DNA of 64,000 bases from JAPUDQ01 sp964462335 (GTDB lineage: Bacteria; Patescibacteriota; Saccharimonadia; Saccharimonadales; Saccharimonadaceae). Shown here one piece after another: positions 40,784-49,457 of the stretch. The stretch covers positions 1 through 64,000 of the forward strand of contig CAYWYG010000001.1 in assembly GCA_964462335.1 (NCBI GenBank). Reading direction: 5' to 3'. The position numbers and the translations under genes were made by a program. Each line of letters opens with the position of its first letter. The first letter of the stretch is position 1. The notes below the pieces were generated by a model. That model made no database searches and had not been told where the DNA came from. It worked only from the letters and a program-made list of their open reading frames with translations.

Positions 40784-42244
40784 ATGAACGGCTCCGTCAT
40801 CCGCGAGATTCTATTGTATCGCTACCGCTATGTTGCCGGTTTGTTCGTCTTTGCGATCGTGCTTGTCGGTTTACTAACCGTCCGCACAGATCTTGCGCCG
40901 ACAGGCCTCACCGCACTTGATATGAATAGTGCGCTGAGAAGCGCGACGTTTAAGTTTTCACAACCGCTCGCACAATCGACAGTTGACCTCCCGTACTTGT
41001 TGCTCCAGAAATTGTCACTTCATTTTCTCGGCATCACCGATTTCGCAATAAAACTTCCGTCGATTATCCTTGCTATCGCAACTGGATTTGCCTTTATGAT
41101 GATGGTTCGTCGCTGGTTTCGGCTCAATGTCGCGCTGGTCACAAGCCTCATTCTCATCACCTCATCAGCGTTTCTTACGTTGGGGCGTAGCGGCCACGGA
41201 GAGATTATGACAAGCTTTTGGCTATCATTGTTTTTACTCGCTGCAACCAATATTGTCCACCCGGAGGGCAAGACACGTGTATGGTTCTGGGTCGCGTTTC
41301 TTATGCTACCGCTCAGCCTGTACACCCCGATGATGGTTTACCCGATTATTGCGATTACGATTGCTGGTGTACTACACCCCCATGTTCGATTCACGTTGGC
41401 GCATGTCACACATTGGCAGTATGCTATCGCGATAGCTTTTTTCCTTGTTGCGCTCGCGCCATTGATCTTGATGACAACGCTGCACCCAAAAACCGGTTTT
41501 GAATTACTGGGTTTGCCCGATCATACACCTAGCGGTGCCGAGCTGCTTATCAACGCAAAAATAGTGATAAAATCGTTTTTCAACCTAGGAAATGCAGTCG
41601 TCGGTACTGTACCGCAGCCTGTTTTCGGTGCAGCATCATTTATCATTATCATCCTCGGGTTTCTACAAACTATCCGCGATTGGTATTCGGCTCGCTCCTA
41701 CATGCTCCTCATTTGGTCGATCATGTTTATACCGCTCGCACTATTCAACCCGGATAAACTACTCATTTGTCTGGTGCCCGCATACCTTTACCTTGCAATA
41801 GGTGTCGAGACACTTATTCGTGAGTGGTATCGTTTATTCCCGTTCAACCCATACGCGCGGCTAGCAGGTGTATTTCCGCTGGTAGCACTACTGGGTGGCA
41901 TCATGACGAGTAATGCAGCGCAGTACTTCTATGGTCATTTTTACGGTACGCCTATTGTCGCCTATAAGGAACAGTTGACCGCGAGCCGTCGCATCCTCGA
42001 TCGACCTGAGTACAAAAACGCGATTATGACGATCGTTGCAAAACCTGACGAACAGTCATTTTATGATCTCCTACGACGCGATTATCCCCGTACAAATATC
42101 GCCACCAGTCAGACTGGCAAGGTGACACGGCCGACGATCGTGCATGATACCGCCCAGGTATCGGATATCGGCTTTCCGTCACAAATTGTGACGTCATACA
42201 AAACCAGTCGAGATCACGTGATCCTTCGCCTCTACAAACCTTGA
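40784..42244 (+). CDS. GT-C membrane glycosyltransferase (PMT/ArnT-like)
   Basis: The 486-residue protein has about 11 TM helices and an architecture like dolichyl/undecaprenyl-phosphate sugar transferases: a first extracytoplasmic loop with TGLTALDMNSALR containing the acidic residue, then many TM segments and a short soluble tail. It should move a sugar from a lipid carrier to an external acceptor. Extended -10 TGA-TATAAT (40768-40773) ends 10 nt before the ATG with no Shine-Dalgarno. Confidence 0.75.
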   Translation: MNGSVIREILLYRYRYVAGLFVFAIVLVGLLTVRTDLAPTGLTALDMNSALRSATFKFSQPLAQSTVDLPYLLLQKLSLHFLGITDFAIKLPSIILAIATGFAFMMMVRRWFRLNVALVTSLILITSSAFLTLGRSGHGEIMTSFWLSLFLLAATNIVHPEGKTRVWFWVAFLMLPLSLYTPMMVYPIIAITIAGVLHPHVRFTLAHVTHWQYAIAIAFFLVALAPLILMTTLHPKTGFELLGLPDHTPSGAELLINAKIVIKSFFNLGNAVVGTVPQPVFGAASFIIIILGFLQTIRDWYSARSYMLLIWSIMFIPLALFNPDKLLICLVPAYLYLAIGVETLIREWYRLFPFNPYARLAGVFPLVALLGGIMTSNAAQYFYGHFYGTPIVAYKEQLTASRRILDRPEYKNAIMTIVAKPDEQSFYDLLRRDYPRTNIATSQTGKVTRPTIVHDTAQVSDIGFPSQIVTSYKTSRDHVILRLYKP

Positions 42245-42289
42245 CCTGATATACTAGATAGATCGAGAACCTAACAATGGGAGATACAT

Positions 42290-42577
42290 ATGCTTGACCA
42301 AGCAAAGATGATCATGCAGCTCAAAAAAGCGCAAAAAGAACTGACCAAGATGGAAGCCGAGGGCTCAGCAGGTGATGGTGCCGTCATAGTGACCGTGACG
42401 GGTGAGATGAAGGTCAAAAAAGTCACGATCGATCCTGAATATGTCGATCTCGACGATATTCAGGTGCTCGAACGCTGGGTCGAACAAGCGACTCGTGAAG
42501 CCATGAGCAAAGCGCAGGAGATGGCCGCCGAGAAGATGAAACCACTGATGGGCGGACTGGGGAACTTAGGTTTATAA
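42290..42577 (+). CDS. ebfC: YbaB/EbfC nucleoid-associated protein
   Basis: The 95-residue protein has MLDQAKMIMQLKKAQKELTK, GEMKVKKVTIDPEYV and the C-terminal helix ending PLMGGLGNLGL of the family. It binds DNA as a dimer. In most bacteria the order dnaX-ebfC-recR is strict; here dnaB, a GT-C gene and the S23 gene are interposed. Confidence 0.92.
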   Translation: MLDQAKMIMQLKKAQKELTKMEAEGSAGDGAVIVTVTGEMKVKKVTIDPEYVDLDDIQVLERWVEQATREAMSKAQEMAAEKMKPLMGGLGNLGL

Positions 42578-42587
42578 GTTTCCCAGA

Positions 42588-42622
42588 CAGTAATCAGTTT
42601 ACAGTTTACAATTATCAAGTAT
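42588..42622 (+). repeat. Heptamer-phased array running into the S23 start codon
   Basis: Five exact units: cagtaat, cagttta, cagttta, caattat, caagtat. The -10 (TACAAT, 42607-42612) and the first two bases of ATG 42621 are part of the array. It is inverted relative to the array after the gene. Confidence 0.65.
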
Positions 42623-42971
42623 GGCCGAGAACTATCAATTAGAAGAGAGAACATTGCGATTTAGCGCTAGAATTATCAGGCATTGTTCAAAGTTACAACA
42701 GCCTATACTGATAGATATTATCAAACAAGTGGTTCGATCGGCGACGAGTATTGGCGCGAATTATACCGAAGCCAATAACGCTGCATCAAAAACTGACTTC
42801 AGGGCAAAAATTTTTATTGCCAAAAAAGAAGCTGCTGAAACTAAGTACTGGCTCTCATTGCTAAGTGAGCTAGGTGACACATCTGACGAACTCAAAATAT
42901 TACGACAAGAGTCACAAGAAATATTGATGATATTGCAAAAAATTATCACGACGCTTAGGAATGGTAAATGA
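42621..42971 (+). CDS. S23 / four-helix bundle protein
   Basis: The 116-residue helical protein has the pattern of the 23S rRNA intervening-sequence (S23/IVP) four-helix family: LRFSARIIRHCSKL, QVVRSATSIGANYTEANN, then FIAKKEAAETKYWLSLL. The family includes the Avd accessory proteins of diversity-generating retroelements, but no reverse transcriptase is here. It sits between ebfC and recR, flanked by inverted heptamer arrays, so it looks like an inserted cassette. The -10 ends 8 nt before the ATG. Confidence 0.85.
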   Translation: MAENYQLEERTLRFSARIIRHCSKLQQPILIDIIKQVVRSATSIGANYTEANNAASKTDFRAKIFIAKKEAAETKYWLSLLSELGDTSDELKILRQESQEILMILQKIITTLRNGK

Positions 42972-43023
42972 AAACTGAAAACTGCGAACGTAATGTAAAC
43001 TGTAAACTACGTAAACTGTGAAC
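42969..43023 (+). repeat. Heptamer-phased array from the S23 stop to recR
   Basis: Units tgaaaac, tgaaaac, tgcgaac, then after gtaa tgtaaac, tgtaaac, and after tac gtaaac, tgtgaac. The first unit contains the S23 TGA stop. The gtaaac core is the inverse complement of the gtttac core upstream of the gene. Confidence 0.65.
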
Positions 43024-43031
43024 TAGCCTAT

Positions 43032-43637
43032 ATGTTACCAAAAGCACTGCAAGATCTCATCGATGCGCTCGGCATGTTGCCGGGTGTGGGGCCGCGCACG
43101 GCGGAACGCTATGCGTATTATTTGCTCAAGACAAACGACCATAACCGTGCCAAGCTAAGTGGATCAGTGGCGGAAATCGCCGACGGGGTGAAATTATGCC
43201 CCGTGACCTACGCGCTGATCGACGCCGACGAGTCAACATCGCCGCTCTACAGCGACCCCGATCGCAATCGCAAGCTCATCGCCGTCGTCGAGGAACCGCT
43301 CGATGTCATCGCCCTCGAAAAAACGGGGCTATTTAAGGGCACCTACCACGTCCTCGGCGGCGCGATCAGTCCGATCGATGGTATCGGCCCGGATCAGCTG
43401 CATATACCTGAACTGATCGAGCGGCTCAAAAAAGATGAGGTCGAAGAGATTATCCTCGCCACCAACGCCAGCGTCGAAGGTGAATCAACCGCTATCTACA
43501 TCCAAAAGTTCATCGATGAAGCGGACGTGAGCGTCAAGATAACCCGCCTTGCTCGCGGCATCCCCGTCGGCGTCGACCTAGAATATGCCGACCAAATCAC
43601 CCTATCTCATGCCCTCGAAGGCAGGCAGGCCTTGTAG
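43032..43637 (+). CDS. recR: Recombination protein RecR without zinc finger
   Basis: The 201-residue protein has the N-terminal HhH region (LGMLPGVGPRTAERYAYYLL) and a Toprim domain (VVEEPLDVIALEKTG; ATNASVEGESTAIYI; RGIPVGVDLEYADQITL). The Cys4 zinc finger between them is gone: only the first Cys of LCPVTYALIDADESTSPLY is left. It acts with RecO in loading RecA. The start is 8 nt after a heptamer array, and cctatatg leaves no clear Shine-Dalgarno. Confidence 0.93.
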   Translation: MLPKALQDLIDALGMLPGVGPRTAERYAYYLLKTNDHNRAKLSGSVAEIADGVKLCPVTYALIDADESTSPLYSDPDRNRKLIAVVEEPLDVIALEKTGLFKGTYHVLGGAISPIDGIGPDQLHIPELIERLKKDEVEEIILATNASVEGESTAIYIQKFIDEADVSVKITRLARGIPVGVDLEYADQITLSHALEGRQAL

Positions 43638-43658
43638 CTTACCACTTACCACCTAAAA
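43631..43658 (+). repeat. Heptamer-phased array before the DHH gene
   Basis: Units cttgtag, cttacca, cttacca, cctaaaa. The first includes the recR stop TAG. The extended -10 TGC-TACAAT of the next gene follows 6 nt later. Confidence 0.5.
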
Positions 43659-43677
43659 CCATGCTACAATTGATCTG

Positions 43678-44679
43678 ATGTACGACCATGTTAAACAACT
43701 CATCGATGATGCAAAGCGCATCGTCGTCATTCAGCCGGAAAATCCCGATGCGGATAGTTTAGGGTCTGCAATCGCGCTCGAAGAGATACTCAGTGATATA
43801 CCTGGCACATCTGTGAACTTATTTTGTGCGATCGATATGCCCAAATACCTGCACTATATCGATGGCTGGGCACGGGTCGACAAAGAGTGGACGGGGCAGT
43901 ATGACCTCGCAATCATCGTTGATACTTCAGCCGAAGCACTTTTAGTAAAGGCGCTCGAGACGCCCGGACTGCGGCATTTTTGCGAGACACACCCCGTACT
44001 TGTCATCGATCACCATGTCGAGGGCGACGAAGGCGGCAACGATCTGCCATTTACCCATGAACTCGTGCTCGACGACTCGGCTGCCGCAACGAGCGAATTA
44101 CTCTACGATATGGCCATGCAACTAGGCTGGTCCGTCAACCAGTCGGCCGCCGAGGCAATGATGGCATCGATACTGGGCGACACGCTCGGCCTCAGTACAC
44201 AGAGTGTGACCGAGCGTACTATTACAACTATCGCCTCACTCATGAAACTCGGTGCTCACCCCGCAACCATCGAACAGAAGCGCCGTGAGTACATGAAAAA
44301 ACCCGCCGATATCTTGACGTACAAAGGTGAGCTCATCCAGCGTATCGAATATCACTGCGATGGCCGTCTTGCGACCGTGCATATTCCATGGGAAGATATC
44401 GAGGCTTATTCTGACCGCTACAACCCAAGCGTCCTCGTACTCGATGAGATGCGCCTCGTCGAGGGTGTCGACGTTGCCATCGCCATCAAGACGTATCCCG
44501 ACGGTAAACTCACCGGCAAAATCCGCGCCAACCTGCCTATCTGCGACCAGGTCGCCGGCTATTTCGGCGGCGGCGGCCATGCCTACAGCGCCGGCTACAA
44601 GATATACGAAGACTACGACAAAGCCCTGTCTGAGCTCATCGCCGCTGTCGATAAAATCCTCAGCGAGCACCCATCATGA
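43678..44679 (+). CDS. DHH/DHHA1 phosphoesterase (NrnA-like)
   Basis: The 333-residue protein has the DHH motifs PENPDADSLGSAIAL, IIVDTSA and DHHVEGDEGG, and the DHHA1 substrate motif GGGGHAYSAGYKI. NrnA-type enzymes degrade short oligoribonucleotides and pAp. TACAAT (43665-43670) ends 7 nt before the ATG with TG upstream, so the mRNA should be leaderless. The stop overlaps the cysS start by 4 nt. Confidence 0.88.
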   Translation: MYDHVKQLIDDAKRIVVIQPENPDADSLGSAIALEEILSDIPGTSVNLFCAIDMPKYLHYIDGWARVDKEWTGQYDLAIIVDTSAEALLVKALETPGLRHFCETHPVLVIDHHVEGDEGGNDLPFTHELVLDDSAAATSELLYDMAMQLGWSVNQSAAEAMMASILGDTLGLSTQSVTERTITTIASLMKLGAHPATIEQKRREYMKKPADILTYKGELIQRIEYHCDGRLATVHIPWEDIEAYSDRYNPSVLVLDEMRLVEGVDVAIAIKTYPDGKLTGKIRANLPICDQVAGYFGGGGHAYSAGYKIYEDYDKALSELIAAVDKILSEHPS

Positions 44680-46100
44680 AACTTCACAATACCATGTCGG
44701 GGCACATCGATGAGCTACGACCATTGAATGACGGGATGGTGACACTCTACACCTGCGGCCTGACTGTCTATGGTCAACCGCACATCGGCAACTGGATAGG
44801 CTATATCTACTGGGACGTGCTTGTACGAACGCTCCGAGCAGACGGATACCGCGTTGTGCGGACGCAAAATATTACCGACGTCGGACACCTCGTAAGCGAC
44901 GACGACAGCGGGGAAGACAAGATGGAAAAAGGCGCCCGCGCCGAAGGCCTGACCGCCTGGGACGTCGCCGCCAAATTCACCGCCATTGCCGAACAAGAAA
45001 GCCATTCCCTCGGGCTCATTGCGCCTGACCACTTAGTCACTGCGACAAGTTGTATCGATGAGCAGATTGCATTTGCGAAGGAACTCGACACCCGTGGCTA
45101 CCTGTACCGCACCGACGACGGCATGTATTTTGATACTAGCAAGCTCTCTGATTATGGCAAGCTCGCACGACTCGACATAGACGGCCTTCAGGCTGGCGCG
45201 CGTGTCGATATGGCGGGGAAAAGGAACCCAACTGATTTTGCCGTCTGGAAGTTTAGTCCTCCTGATACGCAGCGCGACATGGAGTGGGATAGTCCATGGG
45301 GCAAAGGGTTTCCTGGTTGGCACCTCGAATGCTCAGTGATTGCTCGCACCACCCTCGGCGACCGTATCGATATCCACGCGGGCGGCATCGACCACATCCC
45401 CGTACATCACACAAACGAGATCGCTCAGACCGAGAGCCTGACAGGTCAGCCCTTTGCCACCATATGGATACACAACAACCACCTCAAAGTCGACGGGCAA
45501 AAAATGGCCAAATCGCTCGGCAATATCTATACGCTCGCCGACCTCTCGGCACGCGGCTACGAGACCAGTGATTTTCGTATGTTTGCACTCGGGAAGCACT
45601 ACCAGACAGAGGGAAACTTCACCTGGGATAATCTTGCCGCCGCGCACAACCGCCTGCAACGCTGGCGTGATATGGCTGCATTGCGCTGGCAAACACATGA
45701 CACCCTCGCCGATGACGATGCGAAAGACACCCGGCACGATGTCAACGCCGTCTTACTCGCTGCGCCGCACGCCGCGCAAGAAGCACTCACCAACGATCTC
45801 GATACACCGGGCGCACTGATCACTATCGAACGCGCCTTTGACGAGATCGATCTCTCACCGATCAACACGCTGCAACATGACGCACTCGCGCAGCTGGTTA
45901 CATGGATCGATGATATACTCGGGCTCAACCTAGCTGCGTCGACACCCGATATCACTGACGAGCAAAAACGTCTCATCATCGAACGACGGCGAGCACGTGA
46001 CGAAAAGGATTGGACGCGTTCTGACGCACTGCGCGACGAGCTAGCCAGTCAGGGTGTTGTCATCCGCGACACACCGTCGCGTACCATATGGAGCCGCTAG
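44676..46100 (+). CDS. cysS: Cysteinyl-tRNA synthetase
   Basis: The 474-residue class I synthetase has the first zinc Cys in LYTCGLTVYGQPHIGNW (which also holds the HIGH-like motif), the second in GWHLECSVIA, HHTNEIAQTE, and the signature KMAKSLGNIYTLADL. The anticodon-binding C-terminal helices end with RRARDEKDWTRSDALRDEL. The zinc ligands are kept, unlike in DnaX and RecR. The stop TAG (46098-46100) and the stop of the convergent gene share a CTAG palindrome. Confidence 0.96.
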   Translation: MKLHNTMSGHIDELRPLNDGMVTLYTCGLTVYGQPHIGNWIGYIYWDVLVRTLRADGYRVVRTQNITDVGHLVSDDDSGEDKMEKGARAEGLTAWDVAAKFTAIAEQESHSLGLIAPDHLVTATSCIDEQIAFAKELDTRGYLYRTDDGMYFDTSKLSDYGKLARLDIDGLQAGARVDMAGKRNPTDFAVWKFSPPDTQRDMEWDSPWGKGFPGWHLECSVIARTTLGDRIDIHAGGIDHIPVHHTNEIAQTESLTGQPFATIWIHNNHLKVDGQKMAKSLGNIYTLADLSARGYETSDFRMFALGKHYQTEGNFTWDNLAAAHNRLQRWRDMAALRWQTHDTLADDDAKDTRHDVNAVLLAAPHAAQEALTNDLDTPGALITIERAFDEIDLSPINTLQHDALAQLVTWIDDILGLNLAASTPDITDEQKRLIIERRRARDEKDWTRSDALRDELASQGVVIRDTPSRTIWSR

Positions 46101-47227
46101 CTTTTCAGTTTTGTCACTAGCTTTTCGACAGGATTTTTCGAAGATTTTTCTTCGCGTTCGATTTCTGCATGACGGAGATAGTCAACCATCAGTACACGAA
46201 TACACCCAGCAACGGGGATCGATATGATGGCGCCCAAAAAACCAAACAGCGACACACCGATAAGAATCGCGATCAGGACTGATAGCGCTGATAATTCAAC
46301 TTTTTTTGACTGGATGGCTGGCGCGATCCAATTATTTTCAACCTGCTGATAGACAAAGAAGTAGATCGCGAAGACGATCGCAGCCGATGAATTATTGAGC
46401 AACAACACCAAACCAACGATCACCGCACCGATCGTCGCCCCCACCATAGGGATAAGATCCATCAAAAAGATGATCGCGGCAAGCGGCAACGCGAGATTGG
46501 CGGGCAAATCGAAAATGAAACTAAGCAGCAGCACAACAACAAGTGTCGCCGTCGCGGCAATCATCGCAACAGATATCTGCCCGTTGACATAGCCGACCAC
46601 GACCCTGTACATCTTCTGTACGACCGTGCGATGTCGCTCAAGCCGTTTGGGATCCTGATATAGACCCCAGAGCTTCTCCATCCATTCTGGGCCTTCGATC
46701 AGCATCAAAAATGCAAGCACGAGGATAATGACAAGTGTAACTGCACCGTTGAGAAACGATGTCGCACCATTGACGAGCAGTTTACCTATATCATTGGCAA
46801 CCGCCGCAGCTTGAGATTTTGCTTGCTCGATGCTTTTATCAAGCTGGTCTTGCAAACCATATTGCGTGACGAAATCCGCAACTAGGTGTTGCTGCTGGCT
46901 GATATCATCGATGATTTGAGGCACGGTATCGGCAAACTTCGATGATTGCTCGACGACAGGAGGGACAACCAAAACAAGCAGAAGCCCAAGCAATGTGACG
47001 ACAAGAAAGTATGCGAGGGCAGTTGCCCCTACACGAGACCTACCCGGCAAGCGCCGCGCTATGGCACTCACCGGAGGATTGAGCGCCAGAGCAAAAAACA
47101 ACGCGATACCTACTATCGTCAAAGGTTGCTGAGCCTGAATAAAAAGATAAATAGACGCGACAAATGTCAATATAACCAACCCGAGGCGCACAAATGTCTT
47201 CGTATCTACATCGACTCGCACTTTCAT
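46097..47227 (-). CDS. AI-2E transporter family (UPF0118) membrane protein
   Basis: The 376-residue protein has the family layout: two N-terminal TM helices, a soluble amphipathic region (about 65-150, with PQIIDDISQQQHLVADF), then five or six TM helices with PLAAIIFLMDLIPMVGATIG and IGVSLFGFLGAIISIPVAG. The family includes autoinducer-2 exporters and Na+/H+ antiporters; the substrate is not predictable. A CATACT box ends 7 nt before the ATG. Confidence 0.88.
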   Translation of the reverse strand: MKVRVDVDTKTFVRLGLVILTFVASIYLFIQAQQPLTIVGIALFFALALNPPVSAIARRLPGRSRVGATALAYFLVVTLLGLLLVLVVPPVVEQSSKFADTVPQIIDDISQQQHLVADFVTQYGLQDQLDKSIEQAKSQAAAVANDIGKLLVNGATSFLNGAVTLVIILVLAFLMLIEGPEWMEKLWGLYQDPKRLERHRTVVQKMYRVVVGYVNGQISVAMIAATATLVVVLLLSFIFDLPANLALPLAAIIFLMDLIPMVGATIGAVIVGLVLLLNNSSAAIVFAIYFFVYQQVENNWIAPAIQSKKVELSALSVLIAILIGVSLFGFLGAIISIPVAGCIRVLMVDYLRHAEIEREEKSSKNPVEKLVTKLKS

Positions 47228-47298
47228 AGTTCTAAGTATGCATGAGACTCATGATGAACGCAATATCCGGTTGCCATATGCACGCTTCCTGTGCTTAG

Positions 47299-48057
47299 AT
47301 GAGTACTATGAAAAGAGGCATAAACAATATCGTTGAGATACGTGATTTTGTCATGCAGTTCGATAAGACTGTTGTCATCGATACGTTAAGTTTTGACGTG
47401 AGGCGTGGTGAAACATTTGGGCTTCTCGGTAGTAACGGCAGTGGGAAGACGACAACTATTCGCGCACTACTTGGTATCTATCCGCCCACCGCCGGCACGC
47501 TACATATCGATGGGCAACCGTATCGTGTCGACGGCACGGTAAAGCTCGGCTATCTCCCTGAAGAACGGGGGCTCTACAAAAAAGAGAGGGTACTCGAGGT
47601 TATGACATATTTTGGCATGCTCAAGGGCTTGAGTAGACCGGAGGCAACGAGACAAAGCCGCGCATTTCTCGAACGAGTGAAGCTAGCCGACAAAGCGACG
47701 ATGCGACTCGAAAAACTTTCAGGCGGACAACAACAAAAGATACAACTTGGTATCACGATTCTTGGCGAACCGGAGCTCCTCATTCTTGACGAGCCCACCA
47801 AGGGCTTTGATCCCGTCAACCGTCGGCTCCTAATGACGATCATCGAAGAGCATCAAGCAAAGGGCGCGACAGTGATCTTTGTTACCCATCAGATGGAAGA
47901 AGTCGAGCGTCTATGCGATCGGATCATTCTCCTCAAAGACGGAGTCGCAAAAGCATACGGCAGTGTACATGATGTAAAAAAACAGTGGGGTAATAAATCG
48001 CTCGATGATATATTTATCGAAATCTACGGCGATGAAAATGAGGAGGAACATGAATAA
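47299..48057 (+). CDS. ABC transporter ATPase (NatA/DrrA-like)
   Basis: The 252-residue ATPase has Walker A LLGSNGSGKTTTIRALLG, signature LSGGQQQKIQLGI, Walker B LLILDEPTKGFDPVN and the H-loop VTHQMEEVERLCD. The next gene is its ABC-2 permease, whose start lies 8 nt inside this gene. Such pairs export Na+, drugs, lipids or polysaccharide. ATG 47299 or ATG 47308 could be the start. Confidence 0.88.
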   Translation: MSTMKRGINNIVEIRDFVMQFDKTVVIDTLSFDVRRGETFGLLGSNGSGKTTTIRALLGIYPPTAGTLHIDGQPYRVDGTVKLGYLPEERGLYKKERVLEVMTYFGMLKGLSRPEATRQSRAFLERVKLADKATMRLEKLSGGQQQKIQLGITILGEPELLILDEPTKGFDPVNRRLLMTIIEEHQAKGATVIFVTHQMEEVERLCDRIILLKDGVAKAYGSVHDVKKQWGNKSLDDIFIEIYGDENEEEHE

Positions 48058-49267
48058 TTTTCATAACTTCGGAACTGTATTTCGTTTTGAAGTCATCCGA
48101 ACGCTCAAGAAAAAAAGTTTTTGGCTCATGTCACTTTTATTTCCCGTGATGTTTGGTCTGATTGCAGGTATCATGTTCTTCTCAAATAAGACGACCGAGG
48201 AAGCGATCAATGACGCACAGAAACAACAATTCTCATTTGGTGTTACCGATGCATCGGGAGTCATCCAGCCTGAAATTTTAGCGACCATGAACGCCGAGCG
48301 AATCGCAAGCAAACAAGACGGTATCCAACGTGTCGCATCAGGTTCGATTGACGCGTATTTCTACTATCCGCCCGATCTGTCTCGCGACCGTGTCGAGATA
48401 TTTGGTAAAGATGTCGGTCTGTTTGATAATGGCAGGTATCAGGGAGTTGCAAAGATGATACTCGATCAGTCTGCCACCCTGAATGTCGCCGGTAGTGTTC
48501 GATCTGTCCTGCAAAATACCGTCTCGTATCAGTCAACTGTCTACAGAAACGGCACCGTATATGACGGCATGAGGCAGTTGATCGCACCTGCGATATTTTT
48601 GGTTTTGTTTTATATTATGATCACAACATTTGGCAACCAAATGCTGACAAGTACTACCGAGGAAAAAGAAAATCGTGTCATAGAGGTCATCCTCACCACG
48701 ATCGAGGCACGCACACTGATCATCGGAAAAATCATATCGCTCATCATACTTGGCTTTATCCAGATGACTATCATCCTTACTCCGGTCATCATCGGCTATA
48801 GTATCTTTCACGACAAGCTCTCTCTACCGTCTATTGATCTGTCGAGCATCCCACTTGATCCGACTCGTATCGGAATAGGTGCAGCAATATTTGTCGCGAG
48901 CTTTTTGCTATTTACTGGTCTCCTGGTCACGGTTGGTGCTGCAGCGCCTACCGCCAAAGAAGCAGGGGGCTTTTTTGGCATCGTCATGGTGCTCATCTTT
49001 GGCCCGTTGTATGCCTCATCAATATTTGTCTCGTCTCCAGATACGATTTTCGTAAAAGTCTTGTCATTTTTCCCGCTCACGTCGCCAATACCACTCATGT
49101 TGCGCAATGCGGTAGGTAACCTAAGTGTCATTGACGCATTGATTGCAATCGCGTTGATCATGCTCTTGGCGGTTATTGTGCTTTCGATCGCTGTCCGCGT
49201 CTTTCGCTATGGCGCACTTGAATACAACCGGCGACTCAGCCTCAAAGAAATTTTTCGCTCAAGATAA
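48050..49267 (+). CDS. ABC-2 type permease (NatB-like)
   Basis: I start at ATG 48050, preceded by a strong Shine-Dalgarno (gaggagg); it overlaps the ATPase stop by 8 nt. The 405-residue protein has one N-terminal TM helix, an external domain of about 150 residues, and five C-terminal TM helices with the NatB/YhaP-type segment TTTEEKENRVIEVILTT-like STTEEKENRVIEVILTTIEA. It partners the preceding ATPase. Confidence 0.87.
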   Translation: MNNFHNFGTVFRFEVIRTLKKKSFWLMSLLFPVMFGLIAGIMFFSNKTTEEAINDAQKQQFSFGVTDASGVIQPEILATMNAERIASKQDGIQRVASGSIDAYFYYPPDLSRDRVEIFGKDVGLFDNGRYQGVAKMILDQSATLNVAGSVRSVLQNTVSYQSTVYRNGTVYDGMRQLIAPAIFLVLFYIMITTFGNQMLTSTTEEKENRVIEVILTTIEARTLIIGKIISLIILGFIQMTIILTPVIIGYSIFHDKLSLPSIDLSSIPLDPTRIGIGAAIFVASFLLFTGLLVTVGAAAPTAKEAGGFFGIVMVLIFGPLYASSIFVSSPDTIFVKVLSFFPLTSPIPLMLRNAVGNLSVIDALIAIALIMLLAVIVLSIAVRVFRYGALEYNRRLSLKEIFRSR

Positions 49268-49282
49268 CTCAAGATAAGTGAG

Positions 49283-49393
49283 CTATAGACCGCTCGTCAG
49301 CGCCGCAAGGCAGAGAAGCGAGACCGATGCAAATGCCGCGAGTGCCAACGACAGCTTGGTTGGTTCAAATGTCGATTTTTTCTTTTTTACCAT
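49283..49393 (-). CDS. 36-residue single-TM microprotein
   Basis: The frame starts MVKKKKSTFEPTKLSLALAA and continues through a hydrophobic helix to ALTSGL. The -10 TATACT (complement of 49401-49406) ends exactly 7 nt before the ATG, the leaderless spacing seen at other genes. A Lys-rich start and one TM helix give a typical small membrane protein. A longer upstream start would overlap the divergent FAD-oxidase gene and lacks support. Function unknown. Confidence 0.5.
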   Translation of the reverse strand: MVKKKKSTFEPTKLSLALAAFASVSLLCLAALTSGL

Positions 49394-49457
49394 ATCACGT
49401 AGTATATCGTGCTTTTGGTTATTGTAAAAGACTACGCGAAGGCGCATTATAGAATAT

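Noticed and set aside
42621..42971. A diversity-generating retroelement Avd gene
   Set aside because: The four-helix family fits, but there is no reverse transcriptase, template repeat or variable target gene in the window.
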